Counted from the first letter of the stretch, positions 12,203 to 23,639 are shown. The stretch is DNA of 64,000 nucleotides from Suillus spraguei (GCA_016800925.1 JABCPU010000024.1:1-64000), one strand, 5' to 3'. Program-made: numbers and translations. The notes: generated by a model from the letters alone, not told the origin.

Positions 12203-12742
12203 ATGTCTCAATCATCTTCATCCTCCTCTGACTCCTCCCTCTCCAGCGCCTCCAGCCTCGCATACTCCTCGCCGTTCACCCTCCCGGAAACCCCAGAACA
12301 GATCCAATCCATGTGGAAAGCTGTCATCCTTGACCCACAATACGCTATGCGCCTTGACTCCTACGTCTCATGCACTAGCGACGTCATACTCAAGGAATTG
12401 ATCCTCATCCTAAGGACCGCCGAACTCCTTGCGACCCCTGGCGCCATCGCCGACAACGCCCTTGCTATGCGCTACATACAAGGCACTGTCGAAAAGGTGA
12501 CCATCCACCTTATCAGTACCAAGAACTTCTCAGACGTCATTCTGAAACTTGACGCTGAGTGCGCATTTAACACGCCACCCGACAACCTCAGTGTCATCGA
12601 CCGCCCCTGTACCCTAGGTGGTGACATCACCACTACCAAGCCCGTCGTCATTCATCGCCAACCTGTGGCGTTCATCCCATCCCCGCCCCCTTCCCTCGCC
12701 TCTACAGAGTCACTAAGCGACTATGACAACTACCCCATCGAC
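12203..12742 (+). pseudogene. E3 ORF3, N-terminal part (extra gene after pol)
   Basis: Begins with ATG 28 nt after the pol stop and in the same frame. It encodes a Ser-rich N-terminus (SSSSSSDSSLSSASS) followed by helical sequence. The reading frame is cut after the PID residues by the B LTR at 12743. The minus-strand copy (57802-59124) preserves the rest, including a double zinc knuckle. I do not recognise the family. Confidence 0.75.
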
Positions 12743-14441
12743 TGTTAAGACCGTACTCAAAGGGAGAAAGATCTGAAGGGCTTTGGTCTCAGTTCATGCA
12801 CTGTGCCCCTTTCCCGAGTAATGCCCCTTATTTCAGGGAGTAGGTATACGTCCGAAGATCCGGAAGGAGTTGCGTGACGGATCCAGACATCCGAAGGTAT
12901 CAGATATGATACGTCTGAAGGTTATCTGGAATGTAGGAGTAGAATGAGGATTAAGACTAGCTTTGGAATGAGTTCCTAACTAGAAACTAACAGAGATAGA
13001 CTATCCGAAGATAGAGTCAGAGATATAGACTAAAGGAATCAATCCCAAGTCTCAGAAGATGACTTAGAGCGGAAAGTGACCTAAGTCCGGAGGAAGCAGA
13101 ATGAGCAGAATCTAAGATGATATTCGAACTAAGGTTCTACAGAGATCTACAAGTGGTTTATATACTGTAAGTATCTAATATGGATAATCAACAAGTCCGG
13201 GACTGAGGGCTATGTACGAAGTGTAACAGAAGTCTATTAGTTAATGTGCAGCGGATCAGTAAGCACAAATCGGAAATGAAACACAGGTAACGGATTAGTG
13301 ACACAGGATGGAAGTATACACAGCTGGAATACCAGAAACAGGAGGAATGACGAAAGGAGATAGACGCAGATATACACAAGGGAGTTAAGGTGCGAGAAGT
13401 GGGCACATTCGGATGGGTGATCTGGACAGGATCTGTGGACCGGACGGAAATAGAATCGATCGGATCTGATCGGTGTAGCGAACAAAGTCATGCTGACCAT
13501 GAAAGTGCCGTTTTACACAAGTGTCTCGTTACTGTCTACAGTGGCTACTGAGAAAACCCCTATAGTGAGCATTACCCCTTTTCGCTTCGCTGGTACCGTT
13601 TTCACTCCATGGATCCTTGCCCCTTACTGAATCTTGCTACCGATGTCCTCCTGTCCATTCCATTTCTGTCTAAGATCCATTGGTGCATAGCATATTCGTT
13701 TCCGCCATTACTAAAGCTACGGCAAGACTTACCTTACCTTCCATGACGCCACTTGCTCACTGCGTGCCTCTTAGCTAAATATCTCTATCTCGCTACCGTT
13801 CTCGCTATGTATTCCAGCCGTTCACAGTACATGTTAAAAAGGACTCTTCGCACATTCCGGTACTTGTACTTTTCCCTCTATGGTACACACGGTACTTAGG
13901 AATTGTCACCACTACTGTCTCTAATGGAATAAAGTCTTTCACCGAAGTCACTGTCTCTTAAGAATTGTTTTACTGCTGCACACACCACTGCTCTCTACTG
14001 CTTTCCTGCGCTTCACCACTTGCGCTACGCTTTCCTGCGCTTCATCGCTACACTTCATCGCTTGTTTTACCGCCAGTTTCCCACGCCTTACCACAGTTTT
14101 ACCGCATGCACTACCACAGTTTTACCACTTTCGCTACCACTTGTCTACCGCTTTCCGCGCTTACTGCTAGTATTACCGCTAGTTTCCCACGGACTGGAGG
14201 TCACCGCTAGCATCTAGCTACCTCTGATGGCAGTCTTGCACCACAGGTTGGGCATTATTAGACTATACTAACTTAGCATTCCCTTTAGGGTCAAACGTTC
14301 TTGCCTTTGCAAGTGAAGCAGACTAGGTAGAGCGCAAGACTCGCATACTAGTTTAGGCCATGGTTTATCTACAGCCCAGGCTAGATTGTATCTTTACATC
14401 GGATATGGTCGGATCTGAGATCAGAAATATGGTGTATGACA
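12743..14441 (-). repeat. Family B LTR, interrupted by a C LTR (about 770 bp net)
   Basis: Minus-strand B LTR with TGTTAAGACC at the left and GTATGGTGTATGACA at the right, colinear with the B solo LTRs at 48866 and 56602. A C LTR sits inside it. There is no target duplication: TCGAC on the left, ATATC on the right. The left neighbour is E3 and the right neighbour is Harbinger, so the LTR marks a rearrangement junction. Confidence 0.9.
13474..14398 (+). repeat. Family C LTR, diverged subtype (925 bp), nested in the B LTR
   Basis: Ends TGTAGCGAAC and TGTATCTTTACA. The 3' half is colinear with the other C LTRs (AGTGAAGCAGACTAG, CAGCCCAGGCTAG), but the first 450 bp differ. It is flanked by a 4-bp duplication, TCGG (13470-13473 and 14399-14402), inside the B LTR. 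Confidence 0.9.
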
Positions 14442-15956
14442 ATATCCTAGACAACTGGTCTGATTTTGACAGTGATTCTAGCTCTGGGGACTCACTCTCA
14501 ACTACTACTTCAGATGATGATAGCACAATCAATCTGTCTTTTAGCTCCCCTTTCCCCCCTCCCCTCTCTCCCCTATGACAGGGACTTCAGGTTCTTCTGG
14601 CGATAGCTCTATCACTTCTGATGATGTCCCTTTGCCTTACGACCGCCTTCTTCACACCATTAATGCTCTTTGTGATGAGGTTAAGAGGGCTCGTGTATTG
14701 CACAAGCCTGATGAGCCTCCTCCATGAGCACCTCAGCTTCACATGTTGGTTCATCATGAAGAACATTGCCCTCACGTGTTTCAGCAGAAACTCCGTGTTA
14801 ACCCTGAAATCTTTGATGATATCCTTGATTATATATCTGATCATCCCATCTTCCAAAACCAGTCCAACAATCCTCAGCTCCCTGTTTCCATCCAACTGGC
14901 TATTTTTTTGAATCAGGCTGGCCACTATGGCAATGTAATTACCCTTGAGGATGTTGCTCAATGGGCAGGTGTCAGTGTTGGGTCTGTAGTCAATTGCACT
15001 AATCATGTGATGATTGCAGTACTTGATGCCCATGATCAGTTTGTCTGCTTTCCAGCAGCTAACTCTGAGGACACTGACCTGGCTTGCAATTTTGCTGAGT
15101 CACGTACCTGCCCAGAGTGGAAAGGTGGCTTTCTAGCCATTGATGGCTCAACTGTGGATCTTTTTACCAAACCTGGCTACTATGGTGAGACATTTTATGA
15201 TGGGAAATCCAAGTACTCCCTTGGCTGTCAGGTAATTATTTTATTTTATTTTCATGTGCAAAATTAATTTAATTCTAGGCAGTCATTTTGCCCCATAACC
15301 TTCTCATTGTGGATTATTCTCTGGGTCATCCTGGGAGTGTCCATGATGCATTTGCTTTTTGATCTACTCGTCTCTATGAAGAGCATGCTGACCTTCTACC
15401 TGATGGTCATTGGGTGTGGGCTGACAGTGCATATCCATTGGAGCCATGGTGCATTGCCCCTTTTAAGAAGCCTCGCAATGGGCGGTTGACAAAGAACCAG
15501 AAGTCATTTAATTATCACCTCTCTAAGGTATTTTTTTTTGAAGGACCATATTTTAATAAATTGATTTTATTTATTTAGATCCATTTTCATGTTGAACACA
15601 CATTTGCTGTTCTAAAGGGACAATTCCAGTCCCTTCGAGAGCTCCAGTTCAGGATTCAGGCTGAGAAAGACCTTGAGTTTGCTGTACAGTGGATTAAGTG
15701 TTGCATCATCCTGCACAACATGATCATTTGATTTGAAATTGAGCATCGCAAGAAGGATGGAACATACAAGAGTTCTCTAAAGTGGGCTTGTGGAGAGGGG
15801 GAAGATTTTATTGATCAAGAGATTGAGAGGCCAGATGGTGATGAAGTAGTTGGTGACAGGTCATATGAAGGCACTCCAGGTCAAGCTGCTCGTACAAGGC
15901 TGATGGATGCACTCTTTGACAGTCCTCACTCAGGTGCACAATGCAGGGAAGGATGA
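14442..15956 (+). pseudogene. PIF/Harbinger DDE transposase (two introns, three to four breaks)
   Basis: DDE superfamily endonuclease of the HARBI1/PIF type. The three catalytic residues are visible: D in FLAIDGSTVDL (about 15140), D in VWADSAYPLE (about 15420) and E in HVEHTFAVLKG (about 15590). An N-terminal HTH-like segment (TLEDVAQWAGVSVGSV) precedes them. Introns 15232-15278 (47 nt) and 15528-15578 (51 nt) restore the frame. In-frame TGA codons occur near 14727, 15356 and 15728, the latter two where Arg CGA is expected, and a frame break lies near 14575. The first codons are lost at the B LTR junction. The convergent gene at 16216-18077 is its usual partner. Confidence 0.87.
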
Positions 15957-16215
15957 TAACCAACAACAATGCTTATTTGAACATGTACTACTACCAATAC
16001 ACCTGTACAACAAAGGTATATACCTATGTAACATGAATGAAAGTACCACAAGACATAAAACATGCACATATTCATATTCAATGGAACAAATGAGTAACAA
16101 CAACACAACCCCTGACGACAACAACAATGATGATAAGATGACGACACAGACAGGACAAGGGGATGGACGACGATGGATGCAGATGATGATGACGGTGACA
16201 ACACGACAGAACAAC

Positions 16216-18077
16216 TCATCCAGTTCCTTCATCTGATGCAGCCTTGGAGGCCTGCATCATTTGGTGGAACTGGATCTTGAGGCGGAGGGTTTCTGCTTCC
16301 TTGTCGAGCACCAAGGAATGTGCTTGGTTGACCCAAATATCCGTCTCATGAAGCCGAATCTCGGCATCTTTGGCCTCTTGCAGGCGCTGATGGCTGACCG
16401 TGGCTTTGGAGACTTCATGCTCCCGGGTAGCACAAAGCCAGTCATATTTCTTCACGTCACAATTGTGCTCACTTTTGCTTTCAAGCTTGGTGATGTAGCA
16501 TTGATGTTTGGCCTCATGGCATGACATCACGCTAGAGTGCAAGCTCTCAATTTCGTCCCTCACCTGCTCCACCTGCTGCGACATGTCCGACTTGGCCTTT
16601 TTCTTCTTCGAGCTGCCAGTGCTATTCAGAAGTGATGTCTGAGGTGTCAGGGAGATATGGTATTCCGATGATGAAGTGGTGTTGCATGTTGTTGATGAGG
16701 GCGTCGACGTGCTGCGTGATATCACCGATGGCACTCTGCCTCACCCCCCATGGCTTGATGGCTTTTGGATGCCAAATGCCGAGCAGTTGTTGTATGTTGA
16801 TGCCAGAGTTCTCGACGGCATGATGAATGGTTTTGGAGGGGAGGGAGGAGGAGAGGGTGACGAAGGGAGTTGATGCTTCTTCCCTGTGACTGGGAAAGGG
16901 CTACCAAGCATCATGTTGTTGTTGTTGTTGGCAATGTCGTCATCATCATCTGACAGAAGGCCAGGAAGGTGGACATCAGGCACGTAAGGGGGCAAATGCA
17001 ATGGTAAGGGGGGAGCAAGCAAATGCAATGGTAAGGGGGGGGCAAGCAAATGCAATGGTAAGGGGGGAGCAAGCAAATGCAATGGTAAGGGGTGGGCAAG
17101 CAAATGCAATAGTAAGGGGGGAGCAAGCAAATGCAATGGTAAGGCAGGAGGGAGAGCAGAGTGTTGTGAATAATCGTGTGTTGCTGGTGGGTACATACCG
17201 CCAGCAAACATGTTTTCATCTTGAAGTAGGTGGGGCCCATGTTGGTAGGCAGACGGAGGGTCTGGGACATTGGGAGTGTGTGATGAGTGCTGACTGGGGC
17301 CATAGTACATCAAGGGACCAGCCCCACCATGCGGTCGAACGAGGGAGTAGAAGGCACCTGCATGGTTGATACCAGGTCTTGATGAGTGCACCTTTGCGGC
17401 CATGGATGGATTAGAGTGCCAAATGGCATCAAGTTCCATGTACCATGGCAGCTCCAGGAGTGCGGCATCTACAACAATCAATCAGCAAAGAATGAGAAAA
17501 AACAGGACCAAAAACTCACCCAGCAGATTTTTTGCTGGAGTCCCCTCAGCCGGCATTACACCAGCGCCAGTACTGCCAAATGACGCCTTGATTTTCTTGT
17601 ATTTACCCCTGAGACTGCATAGATATTAGAATCTTTATTAATGGAATACAAAAAAAACGAGACTTACATCCTGATACGATTGCAGACTGCATTGCGGAAT
17701 TTTTTTGGATTGACCAAGTATGCAGGACCATACTTGATGTGCTCCATGAAGACAAGCTTAGCGATGACGCTATAGATCTGCCCCTTATCTGAGCCTGAGG
17801 GACCGTCATCTGCAGCAGCCATGGCTTTCTTGCCATCAGAATAGAATAATATCCTACAATCAGCAGGGTGAGTGGTCAGGTAGTTTACCAGCATGTCAGT
17901 AAGTGCATGGTCATTGTGCCACTGGATGGTGAGCCGAGGTCCAGACTGTTCTAGAGGTAGGTTTGAGGGCAAATGAGTGAGATTATTTGATTCTTCGTCC
18001 ATTGCCCCCAAGTGCAACAGAGTAGTAGCTTTGAGGCGTGCAGAATGACGGGCACATTGATGATGGGCAGGAGGCAT
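16216..18077 (-). pseudogene. Harbinger second gene: Myb/SANT-like DNA-binding protein with coiled coil
   Basis: Minus strand, three exons (introns 17615-17667 and 17469-17519, both GT-AG). Exons 1 and 2 form a Myb/SANT-like DNA-binding domain of the kind found beside fungal Harbinger transposases: W-x-ND-x2-LTDMLVNYL, then KKFRNAVCNRI and LRGKYKKIKASFG. A Pro/Leu-rich nonapeptide repeat follows (see 16985-17145). After an in-frame TGA at 16741-16743 comes a Lys-rich patch (SSKKKKAKS) and a long coiled coil to the C-terminus. In this superfamily the Myb-like protein recruits the transposase to DNA. About 585 residues if the TGA is read through. It converges on the transposase gene. Confidence 0.8.
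16985..17145. repeat. 27-bp coding minisatellite, about six units
   Basis: Units of the type GGGGGAGCAAGCAAATGCAA plus TGGTAAG repeat with few mismatches. On the minus strand the 27-bp unit is in frame and encodes a nonapeptide of the type PLHLLAPPL inside the Myb-like gene. Confidence 0.9.
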
Positions 18078-18189
18078 GGTGGTTTCAAAGTCTGCCAGCC
18101 TGACCTTGAATCTAAGTCATCGGCCGAGGTGGCTTGAAGACTTTAGCCAAGAGTTCAGAGCATTTAGCCGGCATTAAGCGAGTTTTCAA
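18078..18189. other. Unassigned spacer
   Basis: Sequence between the start of the Myb-like gene and the truncated C LTR. I see no gene and no clear terminal inverted repeat. Confidence 0.5.
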
Positions 18190-18688
18190 AAGCTATTCTG
18201 AGTACCACTAGTGTCTAGCTCTGGATCTACCCAGTAGTGGACTTAGTCTTTAAATTCCTTTACCGCTCGTTAATCGATCTCACTCGTTCACCATTACTGC
18301 TAGCACACTGCTAGATCTTTGACCCCTATTTTGACTGAACTTCACGCTCACCACTACTCTACCGCTGAGAGTACTGCAATCTTCTTTACTGCTTCTTTGC
18401 ACCACTTGCAACTTTACTGCTACCGCTGAGTTCATCGCTCGTCACCACACACTCAACGCTACTGTTTCAGACTTTGTTTCAACCACGCTAGTTCTGGCGG
18501 CATCTTTGCTGACTACGATGCTACTTTTGCTCACAAGTTTGACTAGGATTTGACTACACTAACAGGCATCCCCCTTTAGGGTCGAACACTCTTGTTTCAC
18601 GAGTGAAGCAGACTAGATGCAGCGCAAGACTCACATACTAGTTTAGGCAGTGGTTTATCTACAGCCCAGGCTAGGTTGTATCTTTACA
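18190..18688 (+). repeat. Family C LTR, partial or variant 3' part
   Basis: From TATTCTGAGTAC to TGTATCTTTACA it is colinear with the 3' half of the C LTRs, with about 90 bp missing after the first motif. Sequence upstream of 18190 does not match the C LTR start, so this copy is truncated or a diverged subtype. Confidence 0.8.
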
Positions 18689-20040
18689 TTGTTATCTGCA
18701 TCAAATCCCTCTCTGAGATGCGTAAGAGCAGACCAAGTGAATTCATGATTCTCCTGGACTGAGCGATCATCTCACTGGCTAACCATTCTGTCTTTAAATT
18801 GCCAGGTGCAGCTTCATCGAGTCTGTCAAAAGCCGTGCCACTTTTGGCAATGCCATTTTTTGCCAGCTTGTATTTCCAGCAAAGAGTCCTTTTTATGCAG
18901 ATCATCTTGCAGAAATTGGAATCGTTGATCTGATAATCAAGACATTCCTTTCCGTGCAGGGATGACATTCCCCAAGTGGCAGGGGAAATCAGGTTGAGAC
19001 ATGCCCATAGGGTCTCCATGATCTCTCCATCAATCCAGCCAATGCCTTCAATAAAATTCGAAGCATATCGGACATAGCAACTGTCCTGATGTCCATGCAC
19101 ATGCCACAACCCGATTCTGGGAATGATGGTCAGTTCTGGTACTATGTCAAGGTATCGGCTTCGATCCACCCGAACACGAAAGTGCTTGTTGTATTGACAA
19201 TTGATGTCATAGAAGGTGACAGCCCTGGTAATGCCTTCCATGTTGTGCTGGGCAGCCTCACAAAGGGTGTAGTCCATGTTCATTTGTCTGCAAATGATGC
19301 ATGATTAACTTGTGAATGTCAAATGGCATGTTTGGCTTGCCTTTCGCCTTTCTGAAAATCAACCATCGAGTGAGGGACAAAGCAACTGTGCCAGGTGCAG
19401 GCAACTCCCCTGATGCCTGTGGACTCGAGCTTGTGCTGCACTGCATTTGCTTGATTTACCGCCCGGTGATTGTTGCAGCTCAATTTTTCCACTGTGTCAG
19501 CAGCCTTCGCAAGATGCATTTTATACCTGTTGTTTCCGACCATGAATTCAAGCCCATCTGAAAGCCAAACTTCATCAAAGGGATTAATGGGATGCAGGTG
19601 TTCGGCTTTGAAATTTCCGTCCATCACAAATGACCAGGTGTATTTCCAGCTTGGAGTTCTTATCATTGCCGAGTTCACTTCGGTATGGAACAGGACTCAC
19701 TCATCAAGTGATTCATCCCCTGGCAATGATACATTAATCCCAGGCTGAGGACATGCTGGGCAAAATAATGCAAGATCTCCTGCATTCGGGATGTCCAAAC
19801 AATGGCCATAGCCATGCCATTTCATGGTCTTCAACTGCCTCCACTGTCGAGCGACTCTCGAGCTCTCTGTATCAATCCTTGCCACATCCTTTGTCAACAT
19901 AATGTCCTTTAGATGAAACAAGAATAGCATTACCGGAACAAGGTGTGGAAACATGCTCCAGGTCATTCACTGGAGCTTGCTGTAATAGTTCATTGGAACG
20001 CCCAGGAACAGTTTGGTGGGTGTTTGAACTTTGGATGCAA
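18689..20040 (-). pseudogene. KDZ transposase fragment (CxC2 type, paralogue of KDZ1)
   Basis: Minus-strand fragment colinear at high identity with KDZ1 (34600-36240). It retains the catalytic core motifs YDINCQYNKHF (about 19205), HVHGHQDSC (about 19095) and DGEIMETLWA (about 19020), and the 53-nt GC-AG intron conserved in KDZ1. It lacks the KDZ1 segment corresponding to 34640-34960, and diverges from KDZ1 at about 19996, leaving 45 bp of unknown origin before the C LTR. It is sandwiched between a partial C LTR and a C 5' LTR. No start or end remains. Confidence 0.88.
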
Positions 20041-20992
20041 TGTAATGAACATATTGGTGCTGGGCTTAAAACCCCACCTTTTGACACTCATCTCACGTCT
20101 ACAGGAGATACCACTTGTCCATGGCCATCTTACCCCTTTAGCAGTACCAGCGGCATCCCATGCTTACCGCACACCGTACCGACTGCCACACCACGTTCCA
20201 CGTACTGATGTCCTTCCATGTCCTTGCCGCATCCGCATAGCTCCATTTGGTGCGTCATTTGTTTTATGTTCGTTATCACTGATTCCATGGCGAGCCTTAT
20301 TACATGTCGCCTTGTGCCGCAGCGCCTCGCACTATGTTTACTTATGGTGGTTACTACACTCCAGCGCTACTGATCTCACCTAGAGTATTCTGAGTACATA
20401 CAATTTAGGATATAAGCACCATGTACCCTGCACGATACAGTACCTGATTTTACACCATTGCATGTACTATAGGTCAGGATTATTGTCTAGCTCTGGATCT
20501 ACCCAGTAGTGGACTTAGTCTTTAAAGTTTCATTATCGCTCGTTAATCTATCACACTTGTTCCCCATTACCACTGGACTTTTGACAGTTATTTTGACTGA
20601 ACTTCTCACGCACCGCTACTTTACTGCTGAAAGTACTGCAGCTTCCTTTATTGTTTCCTTGCACCGCTCGCAACCTTACCACTACCGCAGATATCATCGC
20701 TCTACATCGCTTGCTCAACACAACCGTTACTGACTATATCTTGACCATGCTAGCACCGCTATGCACGACGCTAGTTCTGGTGGTATCATCGCTGACCACG
20801 GCAACTTACCACTGACCTCGACACTTGTTTTGCACATAAGTTAGACTCGAACTTGACCATACTAATAGGCATCCCCCTTTAGGGTCGAACACTCTTGTTC
20901 TCACAAGTGAAGCAGACTAGATGGAGCGCAAGACTCACATACTAGTTTAGGCAGTGGTTTATCTACAGCCCAGGCTAGGTTGTATCTTTACA
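20041..20992 (+). repeat. Family C 5' LTR (952 bp)
   Basis: TGTAATGAACATATTGG start and TGTATCTTTACA end, colinear with the 964-bp copies at 41548 and 61739. It is the only C LTR here followed by retrotransposon internal sequence. Confidence 0.93.
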
Positions 20993-20994
20993 AC

Positions 20995-21011
20995 TGGAGC
21001 CCACCGCGAGG
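20995..21011 (+). other. Family C primer-binding site (tRNA type)
   Basis: TGGAGCCCACCGCGAGG begins two bases after the LTR with the TGG expected opposite a tRNA CCA end. I could not assign the tRNA. Confidence 0.6.
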
Positions 21012-21102
21012 GGGTCCTTTGGTATAGTTTTGTTCTTGTCTTAATCACTTACTGCACGATTGTCACTGCAGTTACTACCACACCGCTACACTACTGATAA
21101 GT

Positions 21103-22014
21103 ATGTCTGACAGATTTTGCATGCCACTGCGCCGCATGGCAGCAGCACCGTACTTCAACGGCAACCCAAGAGAATTGCTAACATTCCTCGCTACTGTAGA
21201 TGAGCTGGCAGACTTAGCCAGCATCGCTGATAAAGCATGCATCAAGGCGGCTATACACTACGCAGACCCCGATGAAGCAGAAGTATGGGAATGTCTTGAC
21301 GAATACAATGGTAACAGCTTTGTAGACTTCGCTAACACTATTTTGCACTTGTATCCAGAATGTGGTCCCATTACATTCAACCGCACAGTTACCGCTGAAG
21401 CAGTCGCTCTGCTGGCAGACCCCTATCAGGGAAACGCTATTGAGCACTCTGACGCTGATGTACTGCAACAAGTTACGACATTGGAAATCACTACCGCTGA
21501 GCAAGTATCACTACCGCTCGAAGATAACACACCACCGGCGGTTCAGCAATCGTTAACAGCACCAAGTACAGACAGCACTACACTACCTACAGCACTACTG
21601 CGTGAGGATACGGCATCTCTGTCAGTCCAAGCGCTTGACGAAAGTTTGTCCCTGAATGAAGCATGCTATACTAACAACACTGTGTTTTGCACCGTTTATA
21701 CAGACAGTGACGCATACTGCTCGCTAGAAGAAACAGACAAAACGACAATTGACTTGGTTAGCACTGACATTTTACCGACAGAACTCTTGATGGTCACGGG
21801 GCATACATGCTCCCAAGATGAGGTACCGCAGACCACTAGCGCTGATAGCGAAGAAGTTATGGAAGTATCACTGGAAAGGTATAGTATAGTAGAAGTGCCG
21901 ATGCATACCGCAGAAGCAACATTTACCGCTCAAACTGTCACCGCACATTTACCGCTGACACCTAAAGAGACGTTCACCACAGGAGCTATTCAGCTGAACT
22001 CGCAGACCGCATGA
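21103..22014 (+). CDS. Family C gag (303 aa, probably truncated)
   Basis: ATG-initiated frame whose N-terminus resembles gag of fungal Gypsy elements: APYFNGNPRELLTFLATVDE, then IKAAIHYADPDEAEVWE and a LYPEC segment within the first 95 residues. The remaining 200 residues are Thr/Ser/Glu-rich with no motif I recognise. There is no zinc knuckle, and the frame ends exactly at the junction with a B2 LTR fragment, so the natural C-terminus is probably lost. Its position 110 bp after the LTR agrees with a gag role. Confidence 0.75.
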   Translation: MSDRFCMPLRRMAAAPYFNGNPRELLTFLATVDELADLASIADKACIKAAIHYADPDEAEVWECLDEYNGNSFVDFANTILHLYPECGPITFNRTVTAEAVALLADPYQGNAIEHSDADVLQQVTTLEITTAEQVSLPLEDNTPPAVQQSLTAPSTDSTTLPTALLREDTASLSVQALDESLSLNEACYTNNTVFCTVYTDSDAYCSLEETDKTTIDLVSTDILPTELLMVTGHTCSQDEVPQTTSADSEEVMEVSLERYSIVEVPMHTAEATFTAQTVTAHLPLTPKETFTTGAIQLNSQTA

Positions 22015-22638
22015 GGCTTACAAGGGCCGGAGCCCAAGTGCAAGAATGGAATGGAGTTATATTGACATGAGAAGGTAGCAAGATATAAAGTGGAGAATAA
22101 GTAGAAAGAAGAAAGTAAGTAATCAGATAGTAATGACTAAACTGAAGTCCAGAGTACTTCAGTGCGAGTTTATATACTGTAGGTATCATAGGTAAGGATC
22201 AGTAAGCATAATCCAAGGCTATGTATGAACCATGCGGAAACATACTACTAAGTACAACGGAACATAACTAAATAAACTCAGAGATGAGATATGTACGAAA
22301 GAGATTATCAAGACAGAGACAGAGGTAACCGAGAGCTGGAGACAAGGACATACCCTAAATGGTGTAATGCATGTGGCGCGGGAATATGTCCGGAGAAGAA
22401 TGCAGGGAGATCCGGAGGAATGGAATCTGGATAGGAATGGGAATTGGACCAGGACACATAGTGAAGGTACATCCAGAATGCCACTGGAGGGAAGTCCAGA
22501 AATAGTGGTGGGTATGACTGTGCTTGGAGTGGACCAGGTGCAGGGTAGGGTTGGCAAGCTAGCTCCGGAGGTCCGGATATATGGAGATCAGGGCCAGAGA
22601 TCATAGTGGAGATGGGGTGTGAAATACGGTATGTGACA
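22013..22638 (-). repeat. B2 LTR fragment (626 bp)
   Basis: GCTTACAAGGGCCGGAGCCC to GGTATGTGACA matches 24589-25181 of the B2 solo LTR. The rest of the LTR is missing at the left, where it joins family C gag. Confidence 0.85.
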
Positions 22639-23580
22639 GACACTCGCAAAAATGTATATCATGTAAAATTTCTACTCCTTACACAGTTCACCAAGTGTTT
22701 AGTACCAAGACCTGAAACCTGAAACCCTGGCATACATGTTGTGTATGCCAGGGTTTTGGGTTTTTGGTTTCTGGTATCGGTACTTGACACTCAGTGAACT
22801 GTGTCAGGAAATAGATATTTTACATGATACAGATGTTTGCGAGTTTTGAGTTTTTGAGTTTCAAGTTTCAAGTTTCAAGTTTCAAGTTTCGGGCTTTGGC
22901 ACTCGGCACTTACTACATTGCCAGGAATTTGGGTCTTGGGGCTTGGTACTCAACACTCAGTGAACTGTGTAAGGAAATAGAAAATTTAAATGATACTGAT
23001 TTTTGCGAGTTTTGAGTTTCAAGTTTCAAGTTTCAAGTTTCAAGTTTCAGGTTTTGGGCTTGGCACTCGGCACTTGCTACATTTCCAGGAATTCAGGTCT
23101 CGGGTCTTGCTACTCAACACTCGATGAACTGTGTAAGGAAATAGAAATTTTACATGATATACATTTTTGCGAGTTTCTGTCACATACCATATTTCACACC
23201 CCATCTCCACTATGATCTCTGGCCCTGATCTCCATATCTCCGGACCTCCGCAGCTAGCCTGCCAACCCTACATTCGGGATTCAGGTCTTGGGTCTTGGTA
23301 CTCAACACTCGGTGAACTGTGTAAGGAAATAGAAATTTTACATGATACATATTTTTGTGAGTTTCAAGTGTTATGTTTCAAGTTTCAAGTTTCGGGTTTT
23401 GGCACTCAGCACTCGGCACTTGGTACATTGCCAGGAATTTGGCATTCGGGTCTCGGGTCTTGGTACTTGACACTTGGTGAACTGTGTAAGGAAATAGAAA
23501 TTTTACATGATATACATTTTTGTGAGTTTCAAGTTTTAAATGTGTGGATCAAATTCCTTTTATTGTCTCACATTTCTCTG
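22639..23580. repeat. Minisatellite R1, about 165-bp units
   Basis: About four to five tandem units, each with GAACTGTGTAAGGAAATAGA, TTTTACATGATA, a run of CAAGTTT repeats, and GGCACTCGGCACTT text. The first unit carries a long hairpin around a GGCATACATG loop (about 22690-22770). Confidence 0.85.
23178..23272 (+). repeat. B2 LTR 5'-terminal fragment, inverted relative to 22549-22638
   Basis: TGTCACATACCATATTTC and the next 75 bp are the reverse complement, with a few mismatches, of the end of the B2 fragment at 22638. This makes a 540-bp-spaced inverted repeat enclosing R1 units. Confidence 0.85.
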
Positions 23581-23639
23581 AGTCCCAAGTGCAGAATCAT
23601 GAGTGCTGAACCCCAAAATTGTGGACTACCAGATTTTGG

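Larger units (their letters stand above)
8469..12742 (+). mobile_element. Gypsy family E3 chromovirus, plus-strand copy (both ends truncated)
   Basis: Ty3/Gypsy element with gag, pol and ORF3 in order. Its 5' LTR and gag start are cut off by A2, and its ORF3 and 3' LTR are cut at 12743 by a B LTR. It is colinear with the minus-strand copy at 56108-63345. Pol lies in one frame with many stops, mostly TGA. Confidence 0.9.
20041..22014 (+). mobile_element. Family C LTR retrotransposon, 5' end (LTR, primer site, gag)
   Basis: A 952-bp LTR is followed two bases later by a tRNA-type primer site and, 90 bp on, a 303-codon gag frame. The element stops where a B2 LTR fragment begins (about 22013), so pol is absent. 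This copy identifies what the many C solo LTRs in the window derive from. Confidence 0.85.

Noticed and set aside
16261..16873. Plus-strand open frames opposite the Myb-like gene
   Set aside because: Shadows of the coiled-coil and Pro-rich coding region on the minus strand.
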